Shown: piece after piece, positions 16,764-24,875 of the stretch
Numbering within the stretch: the stretch's first letter is position 1
Layout: each line of letters opens with the position of its first letter
From: an uncultured Streptococcus sp.
Lineage (GTDB): Bacteria > Bacillota > Bacilli > Lactobacillales > Streptococcaceae
NCBI GenBank assembly: GCA_934229725.1
Contig: CAKQDX010000007.1
Location: forward strand, 37,728-101,727
Direction of reading: 5' to 3'
DNA: 64,000 nucleotides
Notes under the pieces: model-generated
What the model saw: only the letters and a program-made list of their open reading frames with translations
What the model was told of the DNA's origin: nothing
The model's database searches: none
Program-made: the position numbers and the translations under genes

Positions 16764-18026
16764 TTAATCTTCGATTAAAGTAATATCTGCACCCAGATCA
16801 GAAAGTTTTTCGATGATATTTGAATACCCACGAAGGATATACTCAATATTCGTGATTTCAGTCTGACCATCCGCCATTAAACCTGCTGTAACAAGGGCTG
16901 CACCTGCACGCAAATCACTTGCCTTGACTGGGGCACCAGAAAATTGTGTCGGACCATTATAAATAATTTGACCACCAAGCACCTGAATATCTGCTCCCAT
17001 ACGAGCAAGTTCAGGAACGTGATTCACACGCTTTTCATAAATGGTATCAATAATTTTTCCTCGGCCACCTGCTTTTAGCAATAAGGGAGTCATGGGTTGT
17101 TGTAAATCAGTCGCAAAGCCTGGATAAGGTGATGTCTTAATATCCACTGGTTTTAAGTCAAATTGTTCTTCGACAAAGATAGAATCCTCTTCAACCGTCA
17201 TGCGAACACCCATTGACTCAAGCTTAGCAATAAAACTTTCGAGATGCTCATAAAGAACATTTTTAATCTTAATTCCCTTACCGATTGCTGCTGCCATAGC
17301 AATGTATGAACCTGCTTCAATACGGTCTGGAATAACTTGGTGGCGAGTACCGTGCAAGCTATCAACGCCATCAATCGTGATAACCTCAGTACCAGCACCA
17401 CGGACATGTGCTCCCATATTATTGAGCAAGGTTGCGACGTCAATAATCTCAGGTTCACGCGCCGCATTTTCAATAACAGTACGGCCTTGAGCCTTAGACG
17501 CAGCCAACATGGTATTAATGGTCGCTCCAACACTTACAGTGTCCATATAGATATGAGCTCCTCTAATACGCTGGCCTTCCTCAGTGGCGATACGCATAGA
17601 CTCGGCTTCATAGGAAATCGTAGCTCCCATAGCTTCAAAAGCCTTTAGGTGAAGGTCAATAGGACGTGGACCTAAATCACATCCTCCAGGAAGTCCCACT
17701 GTAGCTTGACCATAACGGCCAATCAAGCTGCCATAGAAATAATAAGAAGCACGGAGTCTACTAATCTTACCAAATGGCATCGGCATGTCTTTGACGCCTC
17801 GAGGGTCAATTTCAAGCGTTTCACCATCACGCTTAACCGAACCACCCATTAGCTCAATAATTTCAATTAGATTATCGACATCACTAATCGCTGGAACACC
17901 GTCCAAAGTCACTACCCCATCCGATAAAATGATGGCCGGGATTAAAGCAACAACTGAATTTTTAGCCCCAGATACTGTAACTTCTCCTTGAAGTTTCTTA
18001 CCCCCATTGATAATAATTTTACGCAT
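16764..18026 (-). CDS. murA: UDP-N-acetylglucosamine 1-carboxyvinyltransferase
   Basis: 420 residues from the ATG at 18026; a TTG 9 bases upstream is discounted. It catalyses the first committed step of peptidoglycan synthesis, transfer of enolpyruvate from PEP to UDP-GlcNAc. The active-site Cys targeted by fosfomycin is in LPGGCDLGPRPIDLHL (about residue 118), and VSGAKNSVVALIPA at the N-terminus carries the conserved Lys-Asn pair. Streptococci have two paralogues (MurA and MurZ/MurA2). By memory of the N-terminal region this copy looks closer to the MurZ/MurA2 type, but that needs an alignment. Confidence 0.95.
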   Translation of the reverse strand: MRKIIINGGKKLQGEVTVSGAKNSVVALIPAIILSDGVVTLDGVPAISDVDNLIEIIELMGGSVKRDGETLEIDPRGVKDMPMPFGKISRLRASYYFYGSLIGRYGQATVGLPGGCDLGPRPIDLHLKAFEAMGATISYEAESMRIATEEGQRIRGAHIYMDTVSVGATINTMLAASKAQGRTVIENAAREPEIIDVATLLNNMGAHVRGAGTEVITIDGVDSLHGTRHQVIPDRIEAGSYIAMAAAIGKGIKIKNVLYEHLESFIAKLESMGVRMTVEEDSIFVEEQFDLKPVDIKTSPYPGFATDLQQPMTPLLLKAGGRGKIIDTIYEKRVNHVPELARMGADIQVLGGQIIYNGPTQFSGAPVKASDLRAGAALVTAGLMADGQTEITNIEYILRGYSNIIEKLSDLGADITLIED

Positions 18027-18111
18027 ACTGTTCAATCTTTCTTATACTGGAATATTAGCCTTTTAATTCTACCATAGATTGAGGGGCATGACAAATTAAG
18101 AAGTTAAACAA

Positions 18112-20352
18112 TTATCGGACAGTTTCACTTGATAGTTTGAACCATCCCTTAAACCGTATAGCACCATTCTGGTCTGTTCGTAAGACTCTAATGTTTCGGT
18201 CCTTAAAACGCTCTAGTGTTTCCTCATTAGGATGCTTATAGCGATTATGTTCCCCTGCTGAAATTAGAGCAATTGAGGGCTGTATCTGGTCCAAAAAAGG
18301 TTCAGACGAAGACCCTTTTGATCCGTGATGTCCAGCCTTAAGCACACTTACTTTTAAATTAGGGTAACTATCTATCAACTCCTTTTCACCCTCTTTTTCC
18401 AAATCACCCGTAAAAAGAAAGCTAGTCCCTAATAACTTTCCATAGAGAACAATGGAATCATTATTGCCACCATCACCGACTTTTTGAGGATAAAGAACCT
18501 GTAAATGATTTCCCATTATGGGCAATTTATCACCAGCCTTTAGAGGACGAACTGGCCGCTTCAGTTTCTGAAGGCGTTTAACAAAACTAGTCTTAGTCAA
18601 GGCTCCCTGACTGACACAGATTTCCTTAATCTTAAACCGCTTGACAACTTCTTCCAAATCGCCAATATGATCTGTGTCTGTATGAGTAAGAACCAAATGA
18701 TCGATGCTAGACACTCCTCTAGCCTGTAGGTAGGGAATCACGGTTTTCTCGGCATTGCTCGTCTGGCTACCCTTTTGCCACTTTTCCTTAGATCCAAAAG
18801 TCACCTTACCGCCCACATCAATCAGAACTGTCTCACCTTTTATACTTCTCAGAAAAATACTATCTCCCTGCCCAACATCTACCACGGTAACCTCATTAGT
18901 TAAGGGATGTTTGACCCAAACCATCAAAAGACTAAAAGCGATTAAAAGACAAATCTTCATCTGAGGCTTTTTCCAAAAATCAAAGAGAAAAATTAAGACG
19001 GCTATCATCAAGCCAAACTGAAAGAGACTGGGTTTGCCTAAAACCAATGGCTGACCAAGCCAAGATTGTATCCAGATTAAAAGGGATTCCATCCATTCAA
19101 AAAGCGGATTGAGCTGAGTCAGGACAAGAAAGCCCGAGAGTGCAAAGAAAACCGTCAAGACAGGTAAGAGAAAGCTATCAAAAAGTATGGAGAATAGGGC
19201 CGTTAAGACTAAACTAAGGGGTTGAAAGGTCCCGTAATAGTAAGTTAGAAATGGCAAGATTCCTAGACTCAATACTAGACTCGTATAAATTGACTTCTTC
19301 AGAGACGGCAACTCCTCAAAATCAAACAAACACAACAAGAAAGCGTAAGAACAACTTAATATACCTCCCACTGTTAAAAGAAAATGAGGTAAAAAGAGAA
19401 ATAAAAGAAGCAGAGTTACTCCCATATTATCAAGTTTTTTAAAACCTAACTCAGCTAAAAGACTTTGTATTAAAGACCTTAGTACCGAAGCTGTCCATCC
19501 TGTCATCAGACCATAAAAAAGTGAAAATGGCACTAAGATGATAAAAAGATAGTCTTTAGGAAGACCAAGACGTAAAAGACCATAGCGAAACCATCCTAGG
19601 AAAAAGCCCACCTGCATGCCTGAAAGTGCAAAAAGATGAATAATCCCCAAGCTAGTATAGAGCTGGCTCTGCTCGTCGAATTCCTTGTCCAAATACCCAA
19701 AGAGAAGCCCGGTCATATAGTGTCTCATCGGATTAGGAAAATGTGTTTGGATATGAACCAGGGCCTTCCTTCGCAATTGATGAAAAAAGGTTAGTGGAGA
19801 AATGAATTTCTGGGGTGTCACACTGTCCAAGCGATCAATCTTAGCAATACGATAAATACCCTGACTAGCTAGGTAAGACTGATAATTAAACCCTTGAAAA
19901 TTACGCCGACCCGTTGCTGGTGATAACTTAATTTTCCCCCTTAAGACAGGTGTCCGACTAACCTTCTTAAAGTAATGTTGCTCCCTTTCTGACTTAAGTC
20001 GGTAAAAAATCTGATAGGTTTGCCCTTTTGCCTTACCAATGGCTGATAATTGCTCACCATTCACCGAGATTGTATCTGCAACCAATACTACCTGTTTGAT
20101 TTCAGCAGGAGCTTGTTTAGATTGTATAGCAGCTCTGTGATGCAGGAATAGAAAGTAGGCCAGAAAGAAAGCAGCTATAACACCAACAAACTTAAGAGAT
20201 ACTGTGTTCTTCCAATGATGCTTAAAGAAGCTCAGCAATAGAAAGACAAAAGCCCCAATCGCATAGGGATTAGTGACAAAAATTGTAAAATAAAGGGCGG
20301 CAATCAAAAGAGCCAAGGAAAAAAGATTGACTGGAGCCTTTTTAAGCCACAT
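18112..20352 (-). CDS. comEC: Competence DNA-uptake channel ComEC
   Basis: 746 residues: N-terminal membrane segments and a soluble OB-like domain (about 90-190), the polytopic Competence domain (about 210-460), and a C-terminal metallo-beta-lactamase-like domain (about 490-740) with VDVGQGDSIFL and the metal motif LTHTDTDHIGD. ComEC forms the membrane pore for single-stranded DNA during transformation; the C-terminal domain is the proposed nuclease. It overlaps comEA by 11 bases. No internal stop or frameshift is seen, so the uptake channel appears intact. Confidence 0.95.
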   Translation of the reverse strand: MWLKKAPVNLFSLALLIAALYFTIFVTNPYAIGAFVFLLLSFFKHHWKNTVSLKFVGVIAAFFLAYFLFLHHRAAIQSKQAPAEIKQVVLVADTISVNGEQLSAIGKAKGQTYQIFYRLKSEREQHYFKKVSRTPVLRGKIKLSPATGRRNFQGFNYQSYLASQGIYRIAKIDRLDSVTPQKFISPLTFFHQLRRKALVHIQTHFPNPMRHYMTGLLFGYLDKEFDEQSQLYTSLGIIHLFALSGMQVGFFLGWFRYGLLRLGLPKDYLFIILVPFSLFYGLMTGWTASVLRSLIQSLLAELGFKKLDNMGVTLLLLFLFLPHFLLTVGGILSCSYAFLLCLFDFEELPSLKKSIYTSLVLSLGILPFLTYYYGTFQPLSLVLTALFSILFDSFLLPVLTVFFALSGFLVLTQLNPLFEWMESLLIWIQSWLGQPLVLGKPSLFQFGLMIAVLIFLFDFWKKPQMKICLLIAFSLLMVWVKHPLTNEVTVVDVGQGDSIFLRSIKGETVLIDVGGKVTFGSKEKWQKGSQTSNAEKTVIPYLQARGVSSIDHLVLTHTDTDHIGDLEEVVKRFKIKEICVSQGALTKTSFVKRLQKLKRPVRPLKAGDKLPIMGNHLQVLYPQKVGDGGNNDSIVLYGKLLGTSFLFTGDLEKEGEKELIDSYPNLKVSVLKAGHHGSKGSSSEPFLDQIQPSIALISAGEHNRYKHPNEETLERFKDRNIRVLRTDQNGAIRFKGWFKLSSETVR

Positions 20353-21037
20353 AAATCGATTCTCTGATTTTTTCTAAAGTCTTATCTCCGATTCCTGAGA
20401 CATTTTTTAAGTCATCTACAGATTGGAAGCCACCATGACTTTCACGATAGGCAATAATGTCTTCTGCCCGTTTGGCACCAATTCCTGAAATGGTTTGTAG
20501 CTCCTCTGAAGTCGCAGTATTGAGGTTAATCTTGCCATCTTTTTGACTCGTTTTGCCTGCCTTTTCAGAAGCCGACGCTGAGTCAGATTGACCTACCACT
20601 GATACATTTTCGTCCTTGCTCGCCACATAAACGACCTCTTCATCTGACAAACTTGCGGCCAAATTAACACTCTTTGCATCCGCATCCTCAGTCATTCCTC
20701 CAGCTGCCTTTATGGCATCTGTCACCCGAGAACTTGCTTTTAGCGTATAGACACCTGGCTTTGTCACCGCCCCCTTGACATCTACAGTTACTTGCTCACG
20801 TGCAGTATCTGTTGCCTCGGTCTTTGACTGAGCAGACCTTTCAGAAAGAGCTTTTGAACTTTTCTGTGAAGACGAGGTTGATAGAGCAGAAATATCTGTG
20901 TAAGACGTTTCCGCCTCCATGCTATTTCCAGCGCCACAAGTCAGCCACAGGAAGAGACAAAAAATGACCAAGAGTACACTGATGATCCCCACAAAAAGAC
21001 GATTGTCTTTGACATAAGCTAGGATTTTTTTCTTCAC
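20342..21037 (-). CDS. comEA: Competence DNA receptor ComEA
   Basis: 231 residues: a membrane anchor (about 14-34), a Ser/Thr-rich spacer, an SLBB domain (about 85-140, VDVKGAVTKPGVYTL) and a C-terminal helix-hairpin-helix DNA-binding domain (about 170-231, INLNTATSEELQTISGIGAKRAEDIIAYR). It binds incoming double-stranded DNA outside the membrane and hands it to ComEC. A perfect ComX box lies 32 bases upstream. Confidence 0.95.
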   Translation of the reverse strand: MKKKILAYVKDNRLFVGIISVLLVIFCLFLWLTCGAGNSMEAETSYTDISALSTSSSQKSSKALSERSAQSKTEATDTAREQVTVDVKGAVTKPGVYTLKASSRVTDAIKAAGGMTEDADAKSVNLAASLSDEEVVYVASKDENVSVVGQSDSASASEKAGKTSQKDGKINLNTATSEELQTISGIGAKRAEDIIAYRESHGGFQSVDDLKNVSGIGDKTLEKIRESIYVA

Positions 21038-21068
21038 GCTACTCTCCTTAATTGATATCTTTTCTTTT

Positions 21069-21076
21069 TATTCGTA
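21069..21076 (-). promoter_or_regulatory. ComX (SigX) box of comEA-comEC
   Basis: Minus strand TACGAATA, the exact late-competence core, followed by an A-rich stretch. In streptococci it is recognised by RNA polymerase carrying the alternative sigma factor ComX. Confidence 0.85.
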
Positions 21077-21101
21077 AAAAATAAAAAAATATATCAAAAA
21101 G

Positions 21102-21137
21102 TAAAAAAAACTCCATCAGATTGACATCTGATAGAGT
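21102..21137 (-). terminator. Terminator of plsC
   Basis: Minus strand ACTCTATCAGAT/ATCTGATGGAGT with loop GTCA, then eight T. It separates plsC from the competence promoter. Confidence 0.85.
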
Positions 21138-21144
21138 CCTTTGC

Positions 21145-21900
21145 TTATTTTTTTGTCTCTTTGGCACGGTGTTTTTCAGGATCCCAAACAAAACTAGCCA
21201 CGTATGAGAAAGCCATTGTTAAAATCACCGCAACGATAGCCACAAGGCCAAGTGGTACACGGTAGATATAAGTCAATGGGTTTGGTTTCTTGCCTGTTTG
21301 ATAGCTCAAAGCTTCTTCGTCAAGACGGTCAAATTCAGACTGGATACGACGGGCAACCTCTTGAATATTCTCATCATTCAAACGCTTCAAATCTGAGATA
21401 TCAATAGGATTACCATAGTTCATATCCACACGTTCACCCGTCAAGAGACCCTTGAGCTCACGAGGTCCTTGATAGACAACTGGCATAATCTTAACCTTGG
21501 CCATCTTAGCGATAACCGCAACCCCACCCTTAACATCAGAAGAATGACGGCTACCGCTTGGGAACATAATCAAACTACGCTTGCTCTTTTTAAGCATATT
21601 AACAGGGTACTTGATTGCTTCTTGACCAGGATTTTCACGGTCGATCGGAAAGGCCCCACACATACGAATCCACCAACCAAAGATACGACTCTTGAAGAGT
21701 TCTTTCTTAGCCATGAAAATAAACTGCTTGGGGCGAGCTGAAAAAGCCATATAAACAGGGTCCCACCAAGTTCGGTGAGGAGCAACCAAGATGTAGTTCT
21801 CATCCTTGTTCAATAACTTGTCACGATTGTGATAATGGGCATTGCCATTAATAATCCAAAGAAGGAAGACAACAAGCCCACGTAAATAAGCGTAAAACAC
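21145..21900 (-). CDS. plsC: 1-acyl-glycerol-3-phosphate acyltransferase
   Basis: 251 residues. The acyltransferase signature HRTWWDP (HX4D) lies at about residue 42, FPSGSR corresponds to the glycerol-phosphate-binding EGTR motif, and a hydrophobic C-terminal segment (about 215-238) is present. The enzyme makes phosphatidic acid from lysophosphatidic acid at the membrane. The start is GTG at 21900 with GAGGT 6 bases upstream. It is often next to comEA-comEC in streptococci. Confidence 0.9.
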   Translation of the reverse strand: MFYAYLRGLVVFLLWIINGNAHYHNRDKLLNKDENYILVAPHRTWWDPVYMAFSARPKQFIFMAKKELFKSRIFGWWIRMCGAFPIDRENPGQEAIKYPVNMLKKSKRSLIMFPSGSRHSSDVKGGVAVIAKMAKVKIMPVVYQGPRELKGLLTGERVDMNYGNPIDISDLKRLNDENIQEVARRIQSEFDRLDEEALSYQTGKKPNPLTYIYRVPLGLVAIVAVILTMAFSYVASFVWDPEKHRAKETKK

Positions 21901-21930
21901 GTTTTTACCTCTTTTTCTACAATTTTTTAT

Positions 21931-21936
21931 ATTATA
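21931..21936 (-). promoter_or_regulatory. -10 box of plsC
   Basis: Minus strand TATAAT, 30 bases before the GTG. Confidence 0.55.
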
Positions 21937-22027
21937 CTAGAAAAATACGTTTTTTTCAGTAAAATACCAGTAAAAAATTTATGCAAAAATACATGAAAAC
22001 ATTATGGCACTTTCTCTTAGTTTGAGA

Positions 22028-22033
22028 TATAAT
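22028..22033 (+). promoter_or_regulatory. -10 box of pgdA, 6 nt from the ATG
   Basis: TATAAT-GTAATC-ATG, no Shine-Dalgarno sequence in between, predicting a leaderless mRNA. Confidence 0.55.
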
Positions 22034-22039
22034 GTAATC

Positions 22040-22975
22040 ATGAAAAGAAGTAATGATATTTTAGGGAATAGTCGAAAGACGCTTAATATTTGTCTTATTA
22101 TAGCTAACCTTGCTGTACTTGCTGTTTTAGGCTTTGTCCTATTCCAGCACCAAAACTCTAAGGTTAATCGTATGGTTAAGACACCTAAAAATGAACAAGT
22201 GTCCAAAGGCTCAAGTAGCTCTTCAAAAAAAGCTAAAAAAGAGGATAAAACGCAACTCAAAAAAGGAAGTAACCACAGCATTGAGGCGTCTGACTACGCC
22301 TATGATGTCACTGCCGTTAATAACACTATCCGAGGAAAATCTGAAGATGTTAAGGGTAAGGTGGTCTTTCTAACCTTTGATGATGGGATTGATCCTACTT
22401 TGACACCACAAGTCATGGATATTCTGAAAGAGTATGGCGTTCACGCAACCTTCTTCCACATCGGCTATACCATCACCCCTGAAAATGGAGACATCCTCAA
22501 ACGCCAAATTACTGAAGGACATGCCATTGCCAACCACAGTCTTAGCCATAATTTCAACCTGCTTTATCCAGGACGTGTTCCTAACCAAAGTCAGATTACT
22601 ACTGAGGTTGACCAAACCATGGCTAATTTCAAGGCAATCTTAGGTAAGGATTTCAAAACAAGAATTTTCCGTTACCCTGGTGGTCATATGTCATGGCAAG
22701 GCCTAGAGGGAACCGACCAAGCTCTTGCTAAACAAGGCGTTCAGTGGATTGACTGGAACATGCTCTGTGGAGATGCGGAACCACTCTCTGTTCGTCCAAC
22801 CACATCTGAAAGCATGATGGCTTATATGGATGGTTCACAGAAATATTTCCCTGAAACTACTGTTAAAGTTGTACTGATGCATGATACAGCTGGTAAGGAG
22901 CTGACTGTTCAGACCCTTCCACAGATTATCGAATATTTCAAAAATCAAGGATATACCTTTGGTATCCTAGAGTAA
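22040..22975 (+). CDS. pgdA: Peptidoglycan/polysaccharide deacetylase (NodB homology)
   Basis: 311 residues from the ATG at 22040: an N-terminal membrane anchor (about 14-33), a Lys/Ser-rich linker (about 45-85) and a NodB deacetylase domain (about 110-310). Motifs are FLTFDDG (metal-binding Asp pair), IANHSLSH (metal-binding His pair) and RYPGGHMSW, with a late VLMHD motif. The likely role is removing acetyl groups from cell-wall GlcNAc, which confers lysozyme resistance; an exopolysaccharide target is possible. The start is supported by the anchor and the -10 spacing; no ribosome binding site is seen. Confidence 0.85.
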   Translation: MKRSNDILGNSRKTLNICLIIANLAVLAVLGFVLFQHQNSKVNRMVKTPKNEQVSKGSSSSSKKAKKEDKTQLKKGSNHSIEASDYAYDVTAVNNTIRGKSEDVKGKVVFLTFDDGIDPTLTPQVMDILKEYGVHATFFHIGYTITPENGDILKRQITEGHAIANHSLSHNFNLLYPGRVPNQSQITTEVDQTMANFKAILGKDFKTRIFRYPGGHMSWQGLEGTDQALAKQGVQWIDWNMLCGDAEPLSVRPTTSESMMAYMDGSQKYFPETTVKVVLMHDTAGKELTVQTLPQIIEYFKNQGYTFGILE

Positions 22976-22983
22976 TCACTCGC

Positions 22984-23010
22984 AACAGTTCCTTTGGGAG
23001 CTGTTTTTTG
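22984..23010 (+). terminator. Terminator of pgdA
   Basis: AACAGTTCC/GGAGCTGTT with loop TTTG, then T run. The T run leads directly into the next gene's -10 box. Confidence 0.8.
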
Positions 23011-23017
23011 TTACAAT
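23010..23017 (+). promoter_or_regulatory. Extended -10 of the methyltransferase gene, 7 nt from the ATG
   Basis: TGT-TACAAT-TAAAACT-ATG. It leaves no space for a ribosome binding site. Confidence 0.55.
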
Positions 23018-23024
23018 TAAAACT

Positions 23025-23789
23025 ATGACAAATTCAATTTTAAAAGATGGAGAACGCATTGACCAGCTCTTCTCCACAGATGTAAAAATCATTCAAAATA
23101 AGGAGGTCTTCAGCTACTCTATCGATAGTGTCCTCCTCTCTCGGTTCCCAAAAATTCCAAAAAAAGGTCTAATCGTTGACCTCTGTTCGGGCAATGGTGC
23201 CGTTGGTCTCTTTGCCAGCACACGCACTGAGGCACCGATTACCTTGGTTGAATTGCAAGAACGTCTAGCTGATATGGCCAAACGTTCCGTCACTCTCAAC
23301 CAACTAGAGGACCAGGTCACTGTTGTCAATGACGACCTGAAAAATTTGCTTGACCATGCGCCACGATCTCAGGTGGACCTCATTCTTTGTAACCCTCCCT
23401 ACTTTAAGGTGACAGAAACGTCCAAGAAAAACCTCTCTGAGCACTACCTCTTGGCCCGCCACGAAATCACGACGAATTTAGAAGAAATTTGCCAGGTTGC
23501 TCGTCATGCCCTCAAATCTAATGGACGTATTGCCATGGTGCACCGTCCTGACCGCTTTTTGGATATCATCGACACCATGCGCCAGTATAATCTAGCGCCT
23601 AAACGTATCCAGTTTATCTATCCTAAAATGGGACGTGAGGCAAATATGCTCCTGATTGAAGCCATTAAAGACGGCTCGACAGATGGGTTGAAAATTCTTC
23701 CACCTCTCTTTGTACATAAGGAAAATGGTGATTATACCGACGAAATCTTTGAGATTTACTTTGGAAAAAAGGCTGAAGGTGAGTCCTAA
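23025..23789 (+). CDS. tRNA1(Val) adenine-37 N6-methyltransferase family (TrmN6/YfiC)
   Basis: 254 residues. A class I methyltransferase with DLCSGNGAVGLFAS (SAM loop, about residues 45-60) and LILCNPPYFK (the NPPY motif of N6-adenine methyltransferases, about 115-124). The best-known members methylate A37 of tRNA-Val; exact specificity here is inferred. It is followed 3 bases later by the GIY-YIG gene, a pairing common in Firmicutes (yabB-yazA order). Confidence 0.85.
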   Translation: MTNSILKDGERIDQLFSTDVKIIQNKEVFSYSIDSVLLSRFPKIPKKGLIVDLCSGNGAVGLFASTRTEAPITLVELQERLADMAKRSVTLNQLEDQVTVVNDDLKNLLDHAPRSQVDLILCNPPYFKVTETSKKNLSEHYLLARHEITTNLEEICQVARHALKSNGRIAMVHRPDRFLDIIDTMRQYNLAPKRIQFIYPKMGREANMLLIEAIKDGSTDGLKILPPLFVHKENGDYTDEIFEIYFGKKAEGES

Positions 23790-23792
23790 ACG

Positions 23793-24062
23793 ATGACAGA
23801 AAAGGATAGCAAAGCTTACATGTATGTGGTTGAGTGTGCCGACGGCACCCTCTATACAGGCTATACCACAGACGTCGAACGCCGCCTCAGAACCCATAAC
23901 GCAGGCAAAGGCGCTAAGTACACCAGAGCTCGCCTACCAGTTAAACTCCTCTATTCAGAAGCCTTCGCCAGCAAGCCTGAAGCTATGAGTGCCGAAGCAC
24001 GCTTTAAGCAAAAAAGCCGAGAGAAAAAACTAGCTTATATCAAAGAACACACGGAAAAATAA
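23793..24062 (+). CDS. GIY-YIG domain protein (UPF0213, YazA/YhbQ type)
   Basis: 89 residues, a single GIY-YIG nuclease fold: YMYVVECADGTLYTGYTTDVERRLRTHNAGKGAKYTR. Standalone proteins of this family have reported or suspected structure-specific DNA or RNA nuclease activity; the function in streptococci is not established. Its start lies 3 bases after the methyltransferase stop codon, so it is translationally linked. Confidence 0.85.
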   Translation: MTEKDSKAYMYVVECADGTLYTGYTTDVERRLRTHNAGKGAKYTRARLPVKLLYSEAFASKPEAMSAEARFKQKSREKKLAYIKEHTEK

Positions 24063-24075
24063 CCGTGTGTTTTTT
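24048..24075 (+). terminator. Terminator overlapping the GIY-YIG stop codon
   Basis: CACACGG/CCGTGTG followed by six T. Confidence 0.8.
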
Positions 24076-24242
24076 GGTCTTGAATTATCAAATTAAGTGC
24101 ATACTTTCCTCTTAGAAGACTTCATAAGGTGTTTTCCTGTTAAGACATTTTCATGTCCTATTATTTAGTTTATTCTCCCAAAGATGAATGATATAATCTT
24201 CAATCAATGTCAAATCATTAGTATTACTCTAAATTTAGTAAA

Positions 24243-24267
24243 TAAAAAAGACACCCTGCAAGGTGTC
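24243..24267 (-). terminator. Terminator of the surface-protein/partner operon
   Basis: Minus strand GACACC/GGTGTC followed by six T, about 93 bases beyond the partner gene stop codon. The rest of 24076-24359 shows no gene. Confidence 0.7.
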
Positions 24268-24359
24268 CTTAATTAAATCCACAGTAAATGCCACAATATA
24301 GATAAACTCATCTTTAGGTATAAATAATCTTACAAAATGCTTCTATGCTATCTTATTCT

Positions 24360-24875
24360 CTAATTAAACCTACTTTGATAAATTAAATTAAACAACCACT
24401 GAAGATTGATTAATGGTTTTGGTTGAGCATCAATCACAGGTTGAACAGTTTCTCTAATTTCTTTTTGGACTTTTCGTTGATTATATTTAATAGTATGATA
24501 ACGTTTGTCAAAAGCATGTTGGACAGAAAAATTACGATTAAGAAGATACCTATCATTTGATTCGGAATGAAAAAATAGAGTATCACCTATAAGATCTAAT
24601 ACAGACGTTTTAGTTCCTTTTTCTCTAGTTATAGAATACGACCCATCATCATCGTAGCTAATACCTTCTATTTCCGGTGTATAGGCCCAACCCATATTCT
24701 CCATCAACATAATGACGTCCGGATCTGTCCCCTCCTTATGAGGGATATGCTGAGCATAATAAACAGAGTTAAATTTTAAATTAATAAAGATAAATAGGCT
24801 CATTCCTAAGACTGTAACCAGCCCTAAAAATAGTCCCACAAAAATCCCTAAAATATTGCTTTTTTTCATTGTCAT
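24360..24875 (-). CDS. Small membrane-anchored partner of the surface protein, copy A
   Basis: 171 residues: one N-terminal membrane segment (about 8-32), then an extracytoplasmic domain with NSVYYAQHIPHKEGT, a segment alternating Asp/Tyr/Glu, and a highly conserved C-terminus ending in LQWLFNLIYQSRFN. Its ATG overlaps the stop of the surface-protein gene by 4 bases, so translation is coupled. A paralogue at 58780 shares the last 180 bases almost exactly. Family unknown; a chaperone, anchor or immunity role for the large neighbour is conceivable but unproven. Confidence 0.75.
   Translation of the reverse strand: MTMKKSNILGIFVGLFLGLVTVLGMSLFIFINLKFNSVYYAQHIPHKEGTDPDVIMLMENMGWAYTPEIEGISYDDDGSYSITREKGTKTSVLDLIGDTLFFHSESNDRYLLNRNFSVQHAFDKRYHTIKYNQRKVQKEIRETVQPVIDAQPKPLINLQWLFNLIYQSRFN

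Noticed and set aside
24120..24243. Gene or small RNA between the GIY-YIG gene and the partner gene
   Set aside because: No ORF with a ribosome binding site, and no promoter/terminator pair apart from the converging terminators.
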